A DNA stretch of 64,000 nucleotides from CALVUJ01 sp045128835 (lineage in GTDB: Bacteria > Bacillota_I > Bacilli_A > RFN20 > DUOF01): NCBI GenBank assembly GCA_045128835.1, contig JBGVRX010000002.1, forward strand, positions 57,077 to 121,076, written 5' to 3'. This document shows, in pieces, positions 19,618 to 28,428 of the stretch. The position numbers and the translations under genes were made by a program. The notes beneath the pieces were generated by a model. That model saw nothing but the letters and a program-made list of their open reading frames with translations. It did not search any database and was not told the origin of the DNA. The first letter of the stretch is position 1. The number at the start of each line of letters is the position of its first letter.

Positions 19618-19929
19618 ATAAATTCTCCTAACTTTTGTCTATTCCAATCATAGCAAACACTATATATGTGGTCAATGTTTTTTTTTACCTTTTTTTAAAA
19701 AAATAAAAATCAATATTTTTGACTAAAAAATTTTTTGGCAAAAAAAACATGATGGTTTTCATTGGCGCTCTAAGCGAAAAAAAGTTTCTGAATTAACGAA
19801 ATTTGGAAATATTTTTAAAAAAATTTTTTCTCTTATTATAGGAATTTTATTTTAATGAGACATAAAAGCAGAAAAAAAACAAAGATTTTGACTATATTTG
19901 ATATAATAAATTTGTAAAGGAGGGCGCAC
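19618..19929. other. Divergent intergenic region nrd / cca (312 bp)
   Basis: Very AT-rich, with several A- and T-runs. Apart from the NrdR-like box, the only supported signal is an extended -10 (TGATATAAT, 19899-19907) before cca, with its ribosome-binding site AAGGAGG at 19917. No small ORF or stable RNA structure stood out; a short GC-richer patch (TTGGCGCTCTAAGCG) near 19765-19779 is unexplained. Confidence 0.6.
19657..19672. promoter_or_regulatory. NrdR-like box upstream of the nrd operon
   Basis: ACACTATATATGTGGT matches most positions of the known NrdR box ACACwATATATwGTGT and lies about 40 bases upstream of the first nrd gene start (minus strand). NrdR is the ATP-cone repressor of RNR genes. 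I found only one box, whereas NrdR sites usually come as pairs. Confidence 0.6.
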
Positions 19930-21042
19930 ATGAACATTAAAATCGCAGATGAAATACTTGAAGTATTAAATTTGATTAGCAAAGACGGGTATGAAGCATA
20001 TGTTGTAGGTGGTTATATTAGGGATGCACTTCTAGGAAAAGTAAATTTTGATGCCGATATAACTACAAGTGCTACTCCAAATAAATTGAAGGAAATATTT
20101 AGTAATTATGAATTAGAAGAATCTTTTATGGAACTTGGAAGTATTAAGTTCCAATTTAATGATTATCATATAGAAATAACTACTTATAGAAAAGAATATG
20201 AATATATAAATCATAGGAAACCCTCTAAAGTAGAGTTTACTACTTCTTTAAAGGAAGATTTAATAAGAAGAGATTTCACTATCAATGCTTTATGCAGTGA
20301 TGGGAAAAATGTTGTTGATATGTTTGATGGAATAAATGATTTAGAAGACAAAAGAATAAAAACTATAGGAAATCCTTTTGTTAGATTTGAAGAAGATGCT
20401 TTAAGAATTTTAAGAGCTTTAAGATTTGCTTCTAAGTTAGAATTTAGTTTAGAGGATGTTAAAGAGGCAATTTATGCTAATTATAAATATTTAAAAGATA
20501 TTGCTTTTGAAACAAAACTTAGAGAGTTAAGAGGACTTTTAAACGAGAAAAACTATATAAATATTTTAAAAGAGTATAAAGATGTATTAATAGATATTTT
20601 TGAACTTGATAATTTAAGAGTTCATTTATTTAGTGATAGTTTAAGTTTTGAAGATAGAGAAAGGTTGTTTTTTTATGATAGCCAATATAATAATTTAGCA
20701 AATAAAGATATTAAATTTATAAATGATAAAAAAGATTTGAAAAGAAAATTAAGGGAATACGGTAAAGAAAATATTGAAACTTTGCTGTTATTTAAAAGTA
20801 GAGTCTTAAAAGAAGATATTATTATATATAATTTATTAAATAATATATTAAATAATGAAGAATGTTATAATTTGAAAATGTTGGCGGTAAATGGAGAAAA
20901 TCTGTTGCAGTTTAATATTGAAAAGAATAAAATAGGTAAGCATTTGAATATGTTATTAGATGCGGTAATTGAAGAAAAGTGTTCTAATGAGGAAAGTGAA
21001 TTATTAGAATATTTAAGAAATATATTGAATGAAGAGGGATAG
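19930..21042 (+). CDS. cca: CCA tRNA nucleotidyltransferase
   Basis: 370 residues. The class II nucleotidyltransferase head is clear: YVVGGYIRDALLG, then DADITTSATP with the catalytic DxD, RRDFTINALC, and the RFEEDALRILRALRFASKL neck motif that recognises CTP and ATP. It adds or repairs the 3' CCA of tRNAs. AAGGAGG sits 6 bases before ATG. The C-terminal third is diverged, as is common. It is followed by the CDF transporter gene, whose start lies just after its stop. Confidence 0.93.
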   Translation: MNIKIADEILEVLNLISKDGYEAYVVGGYIRDALLGKVNFDADITTSATPNKLKEIFSNYELEESFMELGSIKFQFNDYHIEITTYRKEYEYINHRKPSKVEFTTSLKEDLIRRDFTINALCSDGKNVVDMFDGINDLEDKRIKTIGNPFVRFEEDALRILRALRFASKLEFSLEDVKEAIYANYKYLKDIAFETKLRELRGLLNEKNYINILKEYKDVLIDIFELDNLRVHLFSDSLSFEDRERLFFYDSQYNNLANKDIKFINDKKDLKRKLREYGKENIETLLLFKSRVLKEDIIIYNLLNNILNNEECYNLKMLAVNGENLLQFNIEKNKIGKHLNMLLDAVIEEKCSNEESELLEYLRNILNEEG

Positions 21043-21043
21043 A

Positions 21044-22201
21044 ATGAATTTTTTATATAAAACTTTTATTAAAAATTATCAAGACGTAAAGAATCCTCAA
21101 GTTGCTAAAAAATATGGTTTGTTAGCAAGTATTGTTGGTATTGTTTTGAATTCTTTTTTGTTTGCTGCTAAATTAGTTGTAGCAATATTAAGTGGAAGTG
21201 TTTCTATCATAAGTGATGCTTTTAATAACTTAAGTGATGCCTCTAGTTCTGTTGTTACACTTATTGGTTTTAAGATTTCTTCCAAACCTGCTGATGAGGA
21301 TCATCCTTTTGGTCATCAAAGAATGGAGCATATTTGTGCTTTTATTGTTTCGGCGATTATTTTATATATTGGAATAGAATTAGGAATATCTAGTATTCAA
21401 AAAATCATTAATCCTAGTATAGTTGAATTTAGTTATATAACTTTTGGTATTTTAATAGTTACTATTTTTGTTAAATTATGGATGAGTTTTTTCTATAAGA
21501 AGACAAGTAAGAAAATAGATTCGTTGTCTTTAAAAGCAAGTAGTAAAGATTCACTTAATGATGTAATTGCAACTTCAGTTATTGTTGTGGGCTTATTCAT
21601 TGGGAAATTATTTAATATTAATATAGATGGATATTTAGGAATTGTAGTTTGTGCTTATATTTTAATAAGTGGTGTATTCATTATTAAAGAAACTATTAAT
21701 CAGTTAATTGGTGGAACTCCAGATAAAGAAATAATAAATAAAGTAGTTGAGGAGATATCTAAAGAAGAACAAGTTATTGGTGTTCATGATGTTTTATATC
21801 ATAGTTATGGTTTAGGGGAAGTATATATAAGTTTACATGCTGAAATGGATAGTTCGTTAACTCTAATTGCCGCGCATGATATCGTAGATAATTTAGAAAA
21901 AATGATTAAGAAAACGTATAATGTAGAGTTAGTTATACACGTAGATCCTATTTTATTGAATGATGAGCTTTTAAGTGAAGTTAGTTATAAGTTAAAAAAT
22001 ATTATTAAAAAGATTAGCGATAAGTTAAGCTATCACGAATTAAAGATAATAAATAAAAAGAAGAGAACTACTATTTGTTTTGATTTACTAGTCCCTTATA
22101 ATTTTGAAATGAATAATAAGGAAATATATGATTTAGTTAATAAAGAGTTAAGATTAATAAATGATGATTATAGAGCAAGTATAAATTTTGATAAGTATTA
22201 A
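21044..22201 (+). CDS. Cation diffusion facilitator (metal efflux) protein
   Basis: About 385 residues. The six-helix CDF domain (~15-215) carries the metal-site motifs SIISDAFNNLSDASSS (helix II, DxxxD) and SLKASSKDSLNDVIAT (helix V). HPFGHQRMEH follows helix II as in the family. A cytoplasmic domain (GVHDVLYHSYG...HAEMDS) and a longer C-terminal tail follow. These antiporters export Zn2+, Mn2+ or Fe2+ against protons; specificity cannot be read safely. Start 21044 is chosen over the in-frame ATG at 21029 because AGAGGGA lies between them. Confidence 0.9.
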   Translation: MNFLYKTFIKNYQDVKNPQVAKKYGLLASIVGIVLNSFLFAAKLVVAILSGSVSIISDAFNNLSDASSSVVTLIGFKISSKPADEDHPFGHQRMEHICAFIVSAIILYIGIELGISSIQKIINPSIVEFSYITFGILIVTIFVKLWMSFFYKKTSKKIDSLSLKASSKDSLNDVIATSVIVVGLFIGKLFNINIDGYLGIVVCAYILISGVFIIKETINQLIGGTPDKEIINKVVEEISKEEQVIGVHDVLYHSYGLGEVYISLHAEMDSSLTLIAAHDIVDNLEKMIKKTYNVELVIHVDPILLNDELLSEVSYKLKNIIKKISDKLSYHELKIINKKKRTTICFDLLVPYNFEMNNKEIYDLVNKELRLINDDYRASINFDKY

Positions 22202-22202
22202 A

Positions 22203-22232
22203 AAAGTTACCGAGAGGTAACTATTTTTTTTC
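22203..22232. terminator. Terminator after CDF gene
   Basis: AGTTACC-GAGA-GGTAACT stem-loop followed by TATTTTTTTT. A-runs on the other side let it also serve the convergent membrane gene. Confidence 0.9.
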
Positions 22233-22730
22233 TTCTTCATTTTCTTTTTCTATTTGAGCACCTGTAATATCTGCGATTTTATAAACGGATGTATTACTTA
22301 ATGTTACTGGATATTGCCCGGTTGAGGTAAATAAAGTCCATTTATTATCTTTTTTTACAAGTTTATGAATGTCTTTGATTTCCGTTACTAGGTTATTAAC
22401 GTAAATGCTTTTTTCCGCTCTTAGGATAACTGATTGACCTATTGTTCTTGTAAAGATTATAAGAGCAATTGTAGGAAGTATTTCTGTAAATATTAAATGA
22501 TTTGTGGTCATTTCATCTCCGATAGAAATCCAAATGATTATTTTTATTACAATAATTAAGAAAGCACTTACATAAGAGAACCAATATAATAATGGGTCCG
22601 TTACTTCTTTTCTCATTCCAAATTTTTTGGCTTGAGTTCTAATTGTTTTTATTCTAAGGAATGTTATTAAAACAAAGGCAATCATGGCTAATGAAGAGAT
22701 AATAATTAGCAAAATATTCAATAACTTCAT
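22221..22730 (-). CDS. Unknown integral membrane protein
   Basis: 169 residues; family not recognised. Hydrophobic segments near residues 5-25, 48-72 and 80-97, then a soluble C-terminal part (~105-160, VTEIKDIHKLVKKDNKWTLF) that reads as a small beta domain, and a Glu/Lys-rich tail. The soluble part is probably cytoplasmic. AGGAGG precedes the start. It stands in a minus-strand run with ispH and rdgB but is separated from ispH by 77 bases. Confidence 0.6.
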   Translation of the reverse strand: MKLLNILLIIISSLAMIAFVLITFLRIKTIRTQAKKFGMRKEVTDPLLYWFSYVSAFLIIVIKIIIWISIGDEMTTNHLIFTEILPTIALIIFTRTIGQSVILRAEKSIYVNNLVTEIKDIHKLVKKDNKWTLFTSTGQYPVTLSNTSVYKIADITGAQIEKENEEEKK

Positions 22731-22807
22731 AGCCTTTCTCCTCCTTTTAAATTTCTCTTATTATAAAATATTAAATTTTTTAAATCAATAACTTCACAAG
22801 TTTGATT

Positions 22808-23692
22808 TTAGTTAGCTGTTTCTAGCAGTTCTTTTATTTTTAAAACGTCTTCTTTCATTGTTGAAGCTCCAGCAGTAATTCCTATTTTTTGATGTTTTTT
22901 TTCGATAAATATTTTTATTAAATCTAAGACTTCTTCTGGATTTTCGATAAAATAAGTTTCTATGATAGTGCTTATATTATTGTATAGTTCTTTAGAATTA
23001 CTTGAGTGTTTACCTCCAATGACAATCATAACATCCATGTCTTTTGCTAATTTTTCAGCAGCTTTATTGATGTTTTTTTGAGCATTACAAATAGTATTTC
23101 TATATTCAAAATGCTTGTTGTTCTTTTTCATCAAATCTTCAATTAAATTAATATATTTTTCTGATTTATCTCTAGAAAATGTTGTTTGGACAACTAGATA
23201 ATATTTTTCATAAGATAAATCAATACTATTTATCTCTGATTCATCTTCAATTAGGATAGGACTATCTTTGCACCAACCAATTGTAGCGAATACTTCTGGA
23301 TGCATTGCTTTATTATTAAACCCGTATTTACCAATTAGGATTATTTTATATCCAAGTTCTGATTTTTCTTTTACTAGAAGATTAATGGTTTTTACATTAG
23401 GACAAGTGCAATCAAGATAACTGATGTTATTCTCTTCTAAATATTTAAAAGTAGAAAGTGGTTCGCCATGACCTCTAATGATTACGTAGTCATTTTTTTC
23501 TAATTCACTTAATGTTTCCTTTTGCTTAGCGCCACTCTTTTCTAATTCATTTAAAACGTTTTTGTTATGAAGTATTTCTTTGTATAAGACAACATTTTTA
23601 TTTGTTTTTAGTACTTCTTTAGTTTTATTAACAGCAGTAGTTGAGCCATAGCATAACCCACATATAGGTGATACATATACATCAAACTTCAT
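22808..23692 (-). CDS. ispH: 4-hydroxy-3-methylbut-2-enyl diphosphate reductase
   Basis: 294 residues, usual length. The three Fe-S cysteines are present: Cys14 (GLCYGS), Cys97 (DCTCPNV) and one near 201 (NTICNAQ). Conserved substrate residues appear in EILHNKNV, RGHGEP, HPEV, VQTTFS, GGKHSSNS and the C-terminal GITAGAST. IspH makes IPP and DMAPP in the last step of the MEP pathway. LCYGS and TICNAQ vary somewhat from the usual FCxGV and TxCxAT. It overlaps closely with rdgB upstream (two bases between). The other MEP genes are outside the window. Confidence 0.92.
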   Translation of the reverse strand: MKFDVYVSPICGLCYGSTTAVNKTKEVLKTNKNVVLYKEILHNKNVLNELEKSGAKQKETLSELEKNDYVIIRGHGEPLSTFKYLEENNISYLDCTCPNVKTINLLVKEKSELGYKIILIGKYGFNNKAMHPEVFATIGWCKDSPILIEDESEINSIDLSYEKYYLVVQTTFSRDKSEKYINLIEDLMKKNNKHFEYRNTICNAQKNINKAAEKLAKDMDVMIVIGGKHSSNSKELYNNISTIIETYFIENPEEVLDLIKIFIEKKHQKIGITAGASTMKEDVLKIKELLETAN

Positions 23693-23694
23693 TT

Positions 23695-24297
23695 TTAATT
23701 ACCTAAGAAAGATTTTTCTTCTTTTAATAGTTTTTGAATAGCTCTACCTCTATGAGAAACGCTATTTTTTTCTTCTGCGGTTGCTTCTCCAAAACATTTG
23801 TTTATATCAGTAGAGAAGAACAAGCAATCATAACCAAAAGAAGTATCTCCAGTTTCTTCTTTTAAAATGTATCCTTCAGTTTTTCCTTCAACATGAATAT
23901 AAGTGTCATTAGGGAAATATTCTACTAAAGAACATATAAAGTAAGCACTACGATCTTCTTTATCGCTTAATTCCTTCAATAGTTTGTTTCTATTTTCTTT
24001 GTTATTTCCATGTCCTCCAGCATATCTAGCGCTGTAAACTCCAGGCATTCCATTTAATGAATTTACGCATAGTCCACTATCATCTGCAATAACAGAAGCA
24101 TTTATATTTTTTTCTTTTAAATAAGCGCTGATTGTTTTTGCTTTTATTAAAGAGTTTTCTAAGAATGTTTCACCAGTTTCTTCAATTTCTTCAGTATAGT
24201 TAATGTCTTTTAAAGATAATACTTGGTCATTTGAAAATATTTCTTTAAATTCTTTTATTTTATGTTCGTTTGATGAGGCTAAAATTATTGTTCTCAT
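23695..24297 (-). CDS. rdgB: XTP/dITP pyrophosphatase (HAM1/RdgB)
   Basis: 200 residues. Typical landmarks: ILASSNEHKIKEFKEIF at the N-terminus, EETGETFLENSLIKAKTIS, VIADDSGLCVNSLNGMPGVYSARYAG with the catalytic acidic residues, FGYDCLFF, and EKNSVSHRGRA. It removes non-canonical purine nucleotides (ITP, XTP and deoxy forms). First gene of a short minus-strand operon with ispH. Confidence 0.95.
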   Translation of the reverse strand: MRTIILASSNEHKIKEFKEIFSNDQVLSLKDINYTEEIEETGETFLENSLIKAKTISAYLKEKNINASVIADDSGLCVNSLNGMPGVYSARYAGGHGNNKENRNKLLKELSDKEDRSAYFICSLVEYFPNDTYIHVEGKTEGYILKEETGDTSFGYDCLFFSTDINKCFGEATAEEKNSVSHRGRAIQKLLKEEKSFLGN

Positions 24298-24419
24298 TTA
24301 TATCTCTCCTTTACTAAACTATCATAGCATAATACTACTTTATAAAAAATATTATTAAAGGAATAAAAATAAAGCAAATCTCGACTTAAGAGAATAATTA
24401 ATTTATTTTTGGTCAAATA

Positions 24420-24448
24420 TTGTTATAAAAAAATATTAATTGTATACT
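24420..24448 (+). promoter_or_regulatory. Sigma-A-type promoter of F420-ligase-family gene
   Basis: TTGTTA, 17-base spacer, TATACT, followed by the GGGGGG-type ribosome-binding site about 20 bases downstream. Confidence 0.55.
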
Positions 24449-24482
24449 TAGCATGTAGTTAAAGATGGGGGGATAAATAACT

Positions 24483-25673
24483 ATGGAAAGAAAAGTAGGT
24501 ACTATATCGAGAGGAATTAGATGTCCTATTATTCGTGAAGGAGATAATCTAGTAGATATTACTGTAAACAGTGTACTAGAAGCGTGTGAAAGTGAAAACT
24601 TCTCTTTAAGAAATAAAGATGTTGTTGCACTTACAGAGTCAATCGTTGCAAGAGCACAAGGAAATTATGCAACTGTTGACGATATTGCAGCAGATGTAAA
24701 AACTAAATTAGGTGGCGATACAGTAGGAGTTATTTTTCCTATATTATCAAGAAATCGTTTTGCAATATGCTTAAGAGGTATTGCTAAAGGATGTAAAAAG
24801 GTTGTTTTAATGCTAAGTTATCCAAGTGATGAAGTTGGAAATGCTTTATTAACTTATGATCAATTGGATGAAAAAGGCGTTAACCCATATAGTGATGTAT
24901 TATCACTTGAAACATATAGAGAATTATTTGGTGAAAACAAGCATGAATTCACTGGTGTAGATTATGTTTCTTATTATGCTGATATTGTTAAAGAAGCAGG
25001 AGCAGAAGTAGAAATCGTTTTTGCTAACCAAGCTAAGGCTATTTTAAATTACACAGATACAGTTTTAACTTGTGATATTCATACAAGAGCAAGAACAAAG
25101 AGAATCTTAAAAGCTGCTGGTGCTAAAGTGGTATTAGGATTAGATGATATTTTAACTTCTTCAGTAAATGGAAGTGGATATAATGAAAAATGGGGGCTAC
25201 TAGGTTCTAATAAATCTACTGAAGATAAAATTAAATTATTCCCTCGTGATTGTTTTGAATTAGTAAGCGGTATACAAAATAAAGTTTATGATTTAACAGG
25301 AAAGCATATTGAAGTTATGGTATATGGTGATGGAGCATTTAAAGATCCTCAAGGTAAGATTTGGGAATTAGCCGATCCTGTTGTTTCTCCAGCATTTACT
25401 GATGGATTAATTGGTACTCCAAATGAACTAAAACTTAAATATTTAGCAGATAATGATTTTAAAAATTTAAGTGGCGATAAACTAAAAGAAGCTATTAAAG
25501 ACAGTATTAAAGCTAAAACAGGAAACTTAGTAGGTAATATGGCGTCTCAAGGTACAACTCCTAGACAATTAACTGATTTAATTGGTTCATTATGTGATTT
25601 AACTAGTGGTTCTGGAGATAAGGGAACTCCAATAGTACTAGTTCAAGGATATTTCGATAATTATACAGATTAA
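24483..25673 (+). CDS. F420-0:gamma-glutamyl ligase family protein
   Basis: 396 residues. The opening GIRCPIIREGDNLVDITVNSVLEA, the VVALTESIVARAQGN segment, SRNRFAICLRGIAKG and the C-terminal DxxMASQGTTPRQLTDLIGS-like region fit the CofE/F420 ligase-like fold. CofE adds gamma-linked glutamates to F420. I see no other F420 biosynthesis gene here, and related Firmicute homologues are of unclear role, so the substrate may differ. It stands alone between its own promoter and a terminator. Confidence 0.75.
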   Translation: MERKVGTISRGIRCPIIREGDNLVDITVNSVLEACESENFSLRNKDVVALTESIVARAQGNYATVDDIAADVKTKLGGDTVGVIFPILSRNRFAICLRGIAKGCKKVVLMLSYPSDEVGNALLTYDQLDEKGVNPYSDVLSLETYRELFGENKHEFTGVDYVSYYADIVKEAGAEVEIVFANQAKAILNYTDTVLTCDIHTRARTKRILKAAGAKVVLGLDDILTSSVNGSGYNEKWGLLGSNKSTEDKIKLFPRDCFELVSGIQNKVYDLTGKHIEVMVYGDGAFKDPQGKIWELADPVVSPAFTDGLIGTPNELKLKYLADNDFKNLSGDKLKEAIKDSIKAKTGNLVGNMASQGTTPRQLTDLIGSLCDLTSGSGDKGTPIVLVQGYFDNYTD

Positions 25674-25678
25674 TAAAT

Positions 25679-25705
25679 TGGCTACTCAAAAAGAGTAGCT
25701 TTTTA
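25679..25705 (+). terminator. Terminator after F420-ligase-family gene
   Basis: GCTACTC-AAAAA-GAGTAGC stem-loop followed by TTTTTATTTTTT. Confidence 0.92.
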
Positions 25706-25725
25706 TTTTTTCTTGAATTTTAGTT

Positions 25726-25760
25726 TGTTATAATTTAACTACCTTTTTGGTAGTTTTTTG
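25726..25760 (+). promoter_or_regulatory. Extended -10 promoter and adjacent hairpin before TraX-like gene
   Basis: TGTTATAAT (extended -10, 25726-25734) is followed at once by AACTACC-TTTTT-GGTAGTT and a T-run. The hairpin could stop read-through from upstream; if transcription starts at about 25741, the RNA begins inside the left arm and would escape it. Confidence 0.5.
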
Positions 25761-25776
25761 TTTGGGAGGTGAGTGT

Positions 25777-26490
25777 ATGGAAAATAATAAAACAAGATTT
25801 TTAAGTGGCAATGTTTTAAAGATAATTGGTTTAATAAGTATGGTTGTTGATCATGTCGGATATATGTTTTTTGAAAATTGTATGTGGCTTAGAATAATTG
25901 GAAGATTATCTTTTCCTATATTTGCCTTTATGATAGCAGAGGGATGTAAATATACTAGTAATAAGTTAAAGTATTTTTTGTCTGTATTTGTGGTTGCTTT
26001 AGTATGTCAAGTAGGAGTATTTGTATTTGATGGCTCTACTAAAATATATTCATTGATGTCTTTAGCCATATCTATTCCTATTATTTATTTATTACAACTT
26101 TTTAAGAAGAGTTTATTTAATAAGGATAAAAGCAAATATGTTTATGGAAGCTTATTTATTTTATCTATTGTTACTTTATATTTTTTGAATAAAATTATTG
26201 AAATTGATTATGGCTTTTTTGGAACTATATTAGCGGTGCTTACTAGTTTATTTAAAAGAGAAAAAGGTAAAGAAGATAATCTTTATTTAGATTTAATTTT
26301 AATGGGGATTGGGTTAATTCTTTTAGCTAAGTTTACTTTCGTGGAGCAATATTATGCTTTGTTATCATTACCTATTTTAGGGTTATATTCTGGTAAAAGA
26401 GGCAAGTTAAATATGAAGTGGTTCTTCTATTTGTTCTATCCTCTTCATTTTGTTGTTTTAGAGTTAATTTATTTAATAATTTATCATTAA
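25777..26490 (+). CDS. TraX-family membrane protein
   Basis: About 237 residues with roughly seven TM helices. The family hallmark is seen near the N-terminus: LKIIGLISMVVDHVGYMFF, then LRIIGRLSFPIFAFMIAEG, and near the end LNMKWFFYLFYPLHFVVLELI. TraX was named for F-pilin N-acetylation, but chromosomal relatives are acyltransferase-like proteins of unknown substrate. Start 25777 is fixed by GGGAGGTGAG. No conjugation genes are nearby, so a plasmid role is not implied. Confidence 0.85.
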   Translation: MENNKTRFLSGNVLKIIGLISMVVDHVGYMFFENCMWLRIIGRLSFPIFAFMIAEGCKYTSNKLKYFLSVFVVALVCQVGVFVFDGSTKIYSLMSLAISIPIIYLLQLFKKSLFNKDKSKYVYGSLFILSIVTLYFLNKIIEIDYGFFGTILAVLTSLFKREKGKEDNLYLDLILMGIGLILLAKFTFVEQYYALLSLPILGLYSGKRGKLNMKWFFYLFYPLHFVVLELIYLIIYH

Positions 26491-26543
26491 GAAAAGCAAT
26501 TTTATTTGTCAAATGTTAATATATTAGAGGTAGAGGTGTAGTT

Positions 26544-27290
26544 ATGGAAAAGAAAAATAAAAAGAAACCAGCATTTTATAGACTAAGCGTTTCTATTGCA
26601 AAATTATTTTATAAGAAAAGAACTTTTGTGGGGGTAGAAGACTTACCAGAAGAACCTTCATTAATTATAGGAAATCACGCTCAACTTCATGGGCCACTTG
26701 CTTGCGAGGCTTATTTTCCTACTGATAAAGCCATTTGGTGTATCGGCGAGATGATGAATTTAAAGGAAGTTCCATCTTATGCTTATAAAGACTTTTGGTC
26801 ATATAAACCTAAATGGATTCGTTGGTTTTATAAAATATTATCTTATGTTATAGCGCCGATATGTTCTTATTATTTAAAACATGCGGATACAATTGCTGTT
26901 TATAAAGATACAAGATTATTAAAAACATTTAGAGATACAATGGAAAGGTTAGATGATGGAGCAAATGTAGTAATATTCCCTGAATGTCATCAAGATTTTA
27001 ATGATATAGTTTGTGAGTTTCAAGATAAGTTTGTAGATGTAGCAAAGCTTTATTATAATAAAACAGGTAAATGTTTATCTTTTGTTCCTATGTATAATGC
27101 TGCGACAATTAAAACAATTGTATTTGGGACTCCAATTAAGTATGATCCTTCAATTGATATAAAGGAACAAAGACAAATAATGTGCGAATATTTAAAGAAA
27201 GAAATAACTAAACTTGCTAAGGAATTACCAGTTCATAAAGTAGTCCCATATAAAAATATAAAGAAAAAAAACTACGTTAATTCAAAATAA
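26544..27290 (+). CDS. Putative acyltransferase, PlsC-like, with atypical active site
   Basis: 248 residues. IIGNHAQLHGPLACEAYF aligns with the NHxxxxD box of 1-acyl-glycerol-3-phosphate acyltransferases, and VVIFPECHQDFND with the FPEGT box. The catalytic Asp of HX4D appears as Gly, so activity is uncertain. A short hydrophobic stretch (WFYKILSYVIAPICSYYL) suggests membrane association. AGAGGTAGAGGTG precedes the start. Position between TraX-like and VTT-domain genes gives a small membrane-related run. Confidence 0.65.
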   Translation: MEKKNKKKPAFYRLSVSIAKLFYKKRTFVGVEDLPEEPSLIIGNHAQLHGPLACEAYFPTDKAIWCIGEMMNLKEVPSYAYKDFWSYKPKWIRWFYKILSYVIAPICSYYLKHADTIAVYKDTRLLKTFRDTMERLDDGANVVIFPECHQDFNDIVCEFQDKFVDVAKLYYNKTGKCLSFVPMYNAATIKTIVFGTPIKYDPSIDIKEQRQIMCEYLKKEITKLAKELPVHKVVPYKNIKKKNYVNSK

Positions 27291-27365
27291 TATTTATTTG
27301 TTTAATGGCAATAATATAAATATATTGCTTTAATGATTTAATATAAATAGAAAGAATGATTAAAG

Positions 27366-28103
27366 ATGGAAAAAAATGAAAGAAAAAAATTAATAAAAAA
27401 ATTAATAGCATCAGGTATTGGTTTGGCTGTTTTTTTGGTGCTTGTTTATATTGTTTTGAAAAAGTTGGGATTAACACAAATTAGTCAATCAGAAATGCAA
27501 GAAGCGATAAGTTCAACAGGAGCAATAGCACCTCTTATCTTTATTTTAGTAACTTTTTTACAGGTTACATTTATTCCTATTCCTAGTACAATTCCTATTA
27601 TTGTTGGGTCTTATTTGTTTGGGCCTATTCTTGCTTTTATATATTCATATATTGGGTTAATGGTAGGTTCAATAGTAGCATTTTATTTAGGTAAAGCTTT
27701 AGGTAGACCTTTTATAAATTGGTTGTCTGGAGGTAAAGAAGAAACTGATAAATGGATGAAGAAATTGCATGGGAAAGAAAAAATATTATTATTCTTTATG
27801 TTTTTGTTCCCTGTATTTCCAGATGATTTGTTATGTTCAATCGCCGGTATTTTGCCAATTAATTTCCCAACCTTTTTAATTATGCAAGTTTTAACTAGAG
27901 CTACTACAGTTGGATGTACTTTATTATTTATGAGCGGCGAGGTTATACCTTTTAATGCTTGGGGGATTTCTCTTATTGTATTAGCGGTTATTTTTTGCTT
28001 CTTTGCATTTATTTATTGTTTTAGAAATGCAGATAAGATTAATGATTATTTTAGTAAAATGTATAATAAAGTTTTTAAAAAAGAAGAAACTAAAAATAAA
28101 TAG
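27366..28103 (+). CDS. VTT/SNARE-associated (DedA-TVP38) membrane protein
   Basis: 245 residues. The VTT domain spans ~50-200: FIPIPSTIPIIVGSYLFGPILAFIYSYIGLMVGSIVAFYLGKALGR is the typical re-entrant P-G-rich region followed by G-x-x-x-G helices, and FLFPVFPDDLLCSIAGILPINFPTFLIM is the second re-entrant region. Family members are lipid scramblase- or transporter-like; bacterial members affect envelope lipids. ATG follows TTAAAGATGG with a weak SD. It ends at a clear terminator. Confidence 0.88.
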   Translation: MEKNERKKLIKKLIASGIGLAVFLVLVYIVLKKLGLTQISQSEMQEAISSTGAIAPLIFILVTFLQVTFIPIPSTIPIIVGSYLFGPILAFIYSYIGLMVGSIVAFYLGKALGRPFINWLSGGKEETDKWMKKLHGKEKILLFFMFLFPVFPDDLLCSIAGILPINFPTFLIMQVLTRATTVGCTLLFMSGEVIPFNAWGISLIVLAVIFCFFAFIYCFRNADKINDYFSKMYNKVFKKEETKNK

Positions 28104-28112
28104 AATGAAGTA

Positions 28113-28139
28113 TAGAAGTCTAAAAAGACTTCTTTTTTT
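28113..28139 (+). terminator. Terminator after VTT-domain gene
   Basis: GAAGTC-TAAAAA-GACTTC stem-loop followed by TTTTTTT. Confidence 0.92.
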
Positions 28140-28186
28140 ATTAACAAAATTTTAGGCTGTGCTATAATCAAAATAAGGTGATGGAT

Positions 28187-28414
28187 ATGGAAAAGATAAT
28201 TGAAGAAGTAACCGAGAAAATTATGAATTTAGAAATAGGTAATATTTTTACTTTGTCTTCATATTTTAGTGAGTATTCTTTAACAAGTAATGAAAAATTA
28301 AAGATTTCATTAAAAATTATTAATGATTTAAGAAAAAATGGATTAATAAAGGAAGTTAATGAAGAAGAAACTGTAGGTTTGATCTACAATATTCCATTCG
28401 TCATTATTGATTAA
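28187..28414 (+). CDS. Small protein, winged-helix-like, ahead of iron transporter
   Basis: About 75 residues; family not recognised. Reads as three helices with a possible beta-hairpin: LEIGNIFTLSSYF, NEKLKISLKIINDLRKNGLIKEV, then ETVGLIYNIPFVI. The helix-then-NGLIKEV pattern resembles a small winged-helix DNA-binding protein, but this is inferred. ATG at 28187 is preferred, with AAGGTG six bases before; in-frame GTG 28178 and ATG 28181 lie within the ribosome-binding site. It precedes the VIT1 gene by 14 bases, so it could be its regulator. Confidence 0.6.
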   Translation: MEKIIEEVTEKIMNLEIGNIFTLSSYFSEYSLTSNEKLKISLKIINDLRKNGLIKEVNEEETVGLIYNIPFVIID

Positions 28415-28428
28415 GAAGGAGGAAAAAC

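Noticed and set aside
19888..19907. TTGACT and TATAAT as a -35/-10 pair before cca
   Set aside because: Only 8 bases separate them, too few for a sigma-A promoter; only the extended -10 is kept.
25777..26490. TraX-like gene as evidence of a conjugative element
   Set aside because: No other conjugation genes nearby; chromosomal TraX-like proteins are common.
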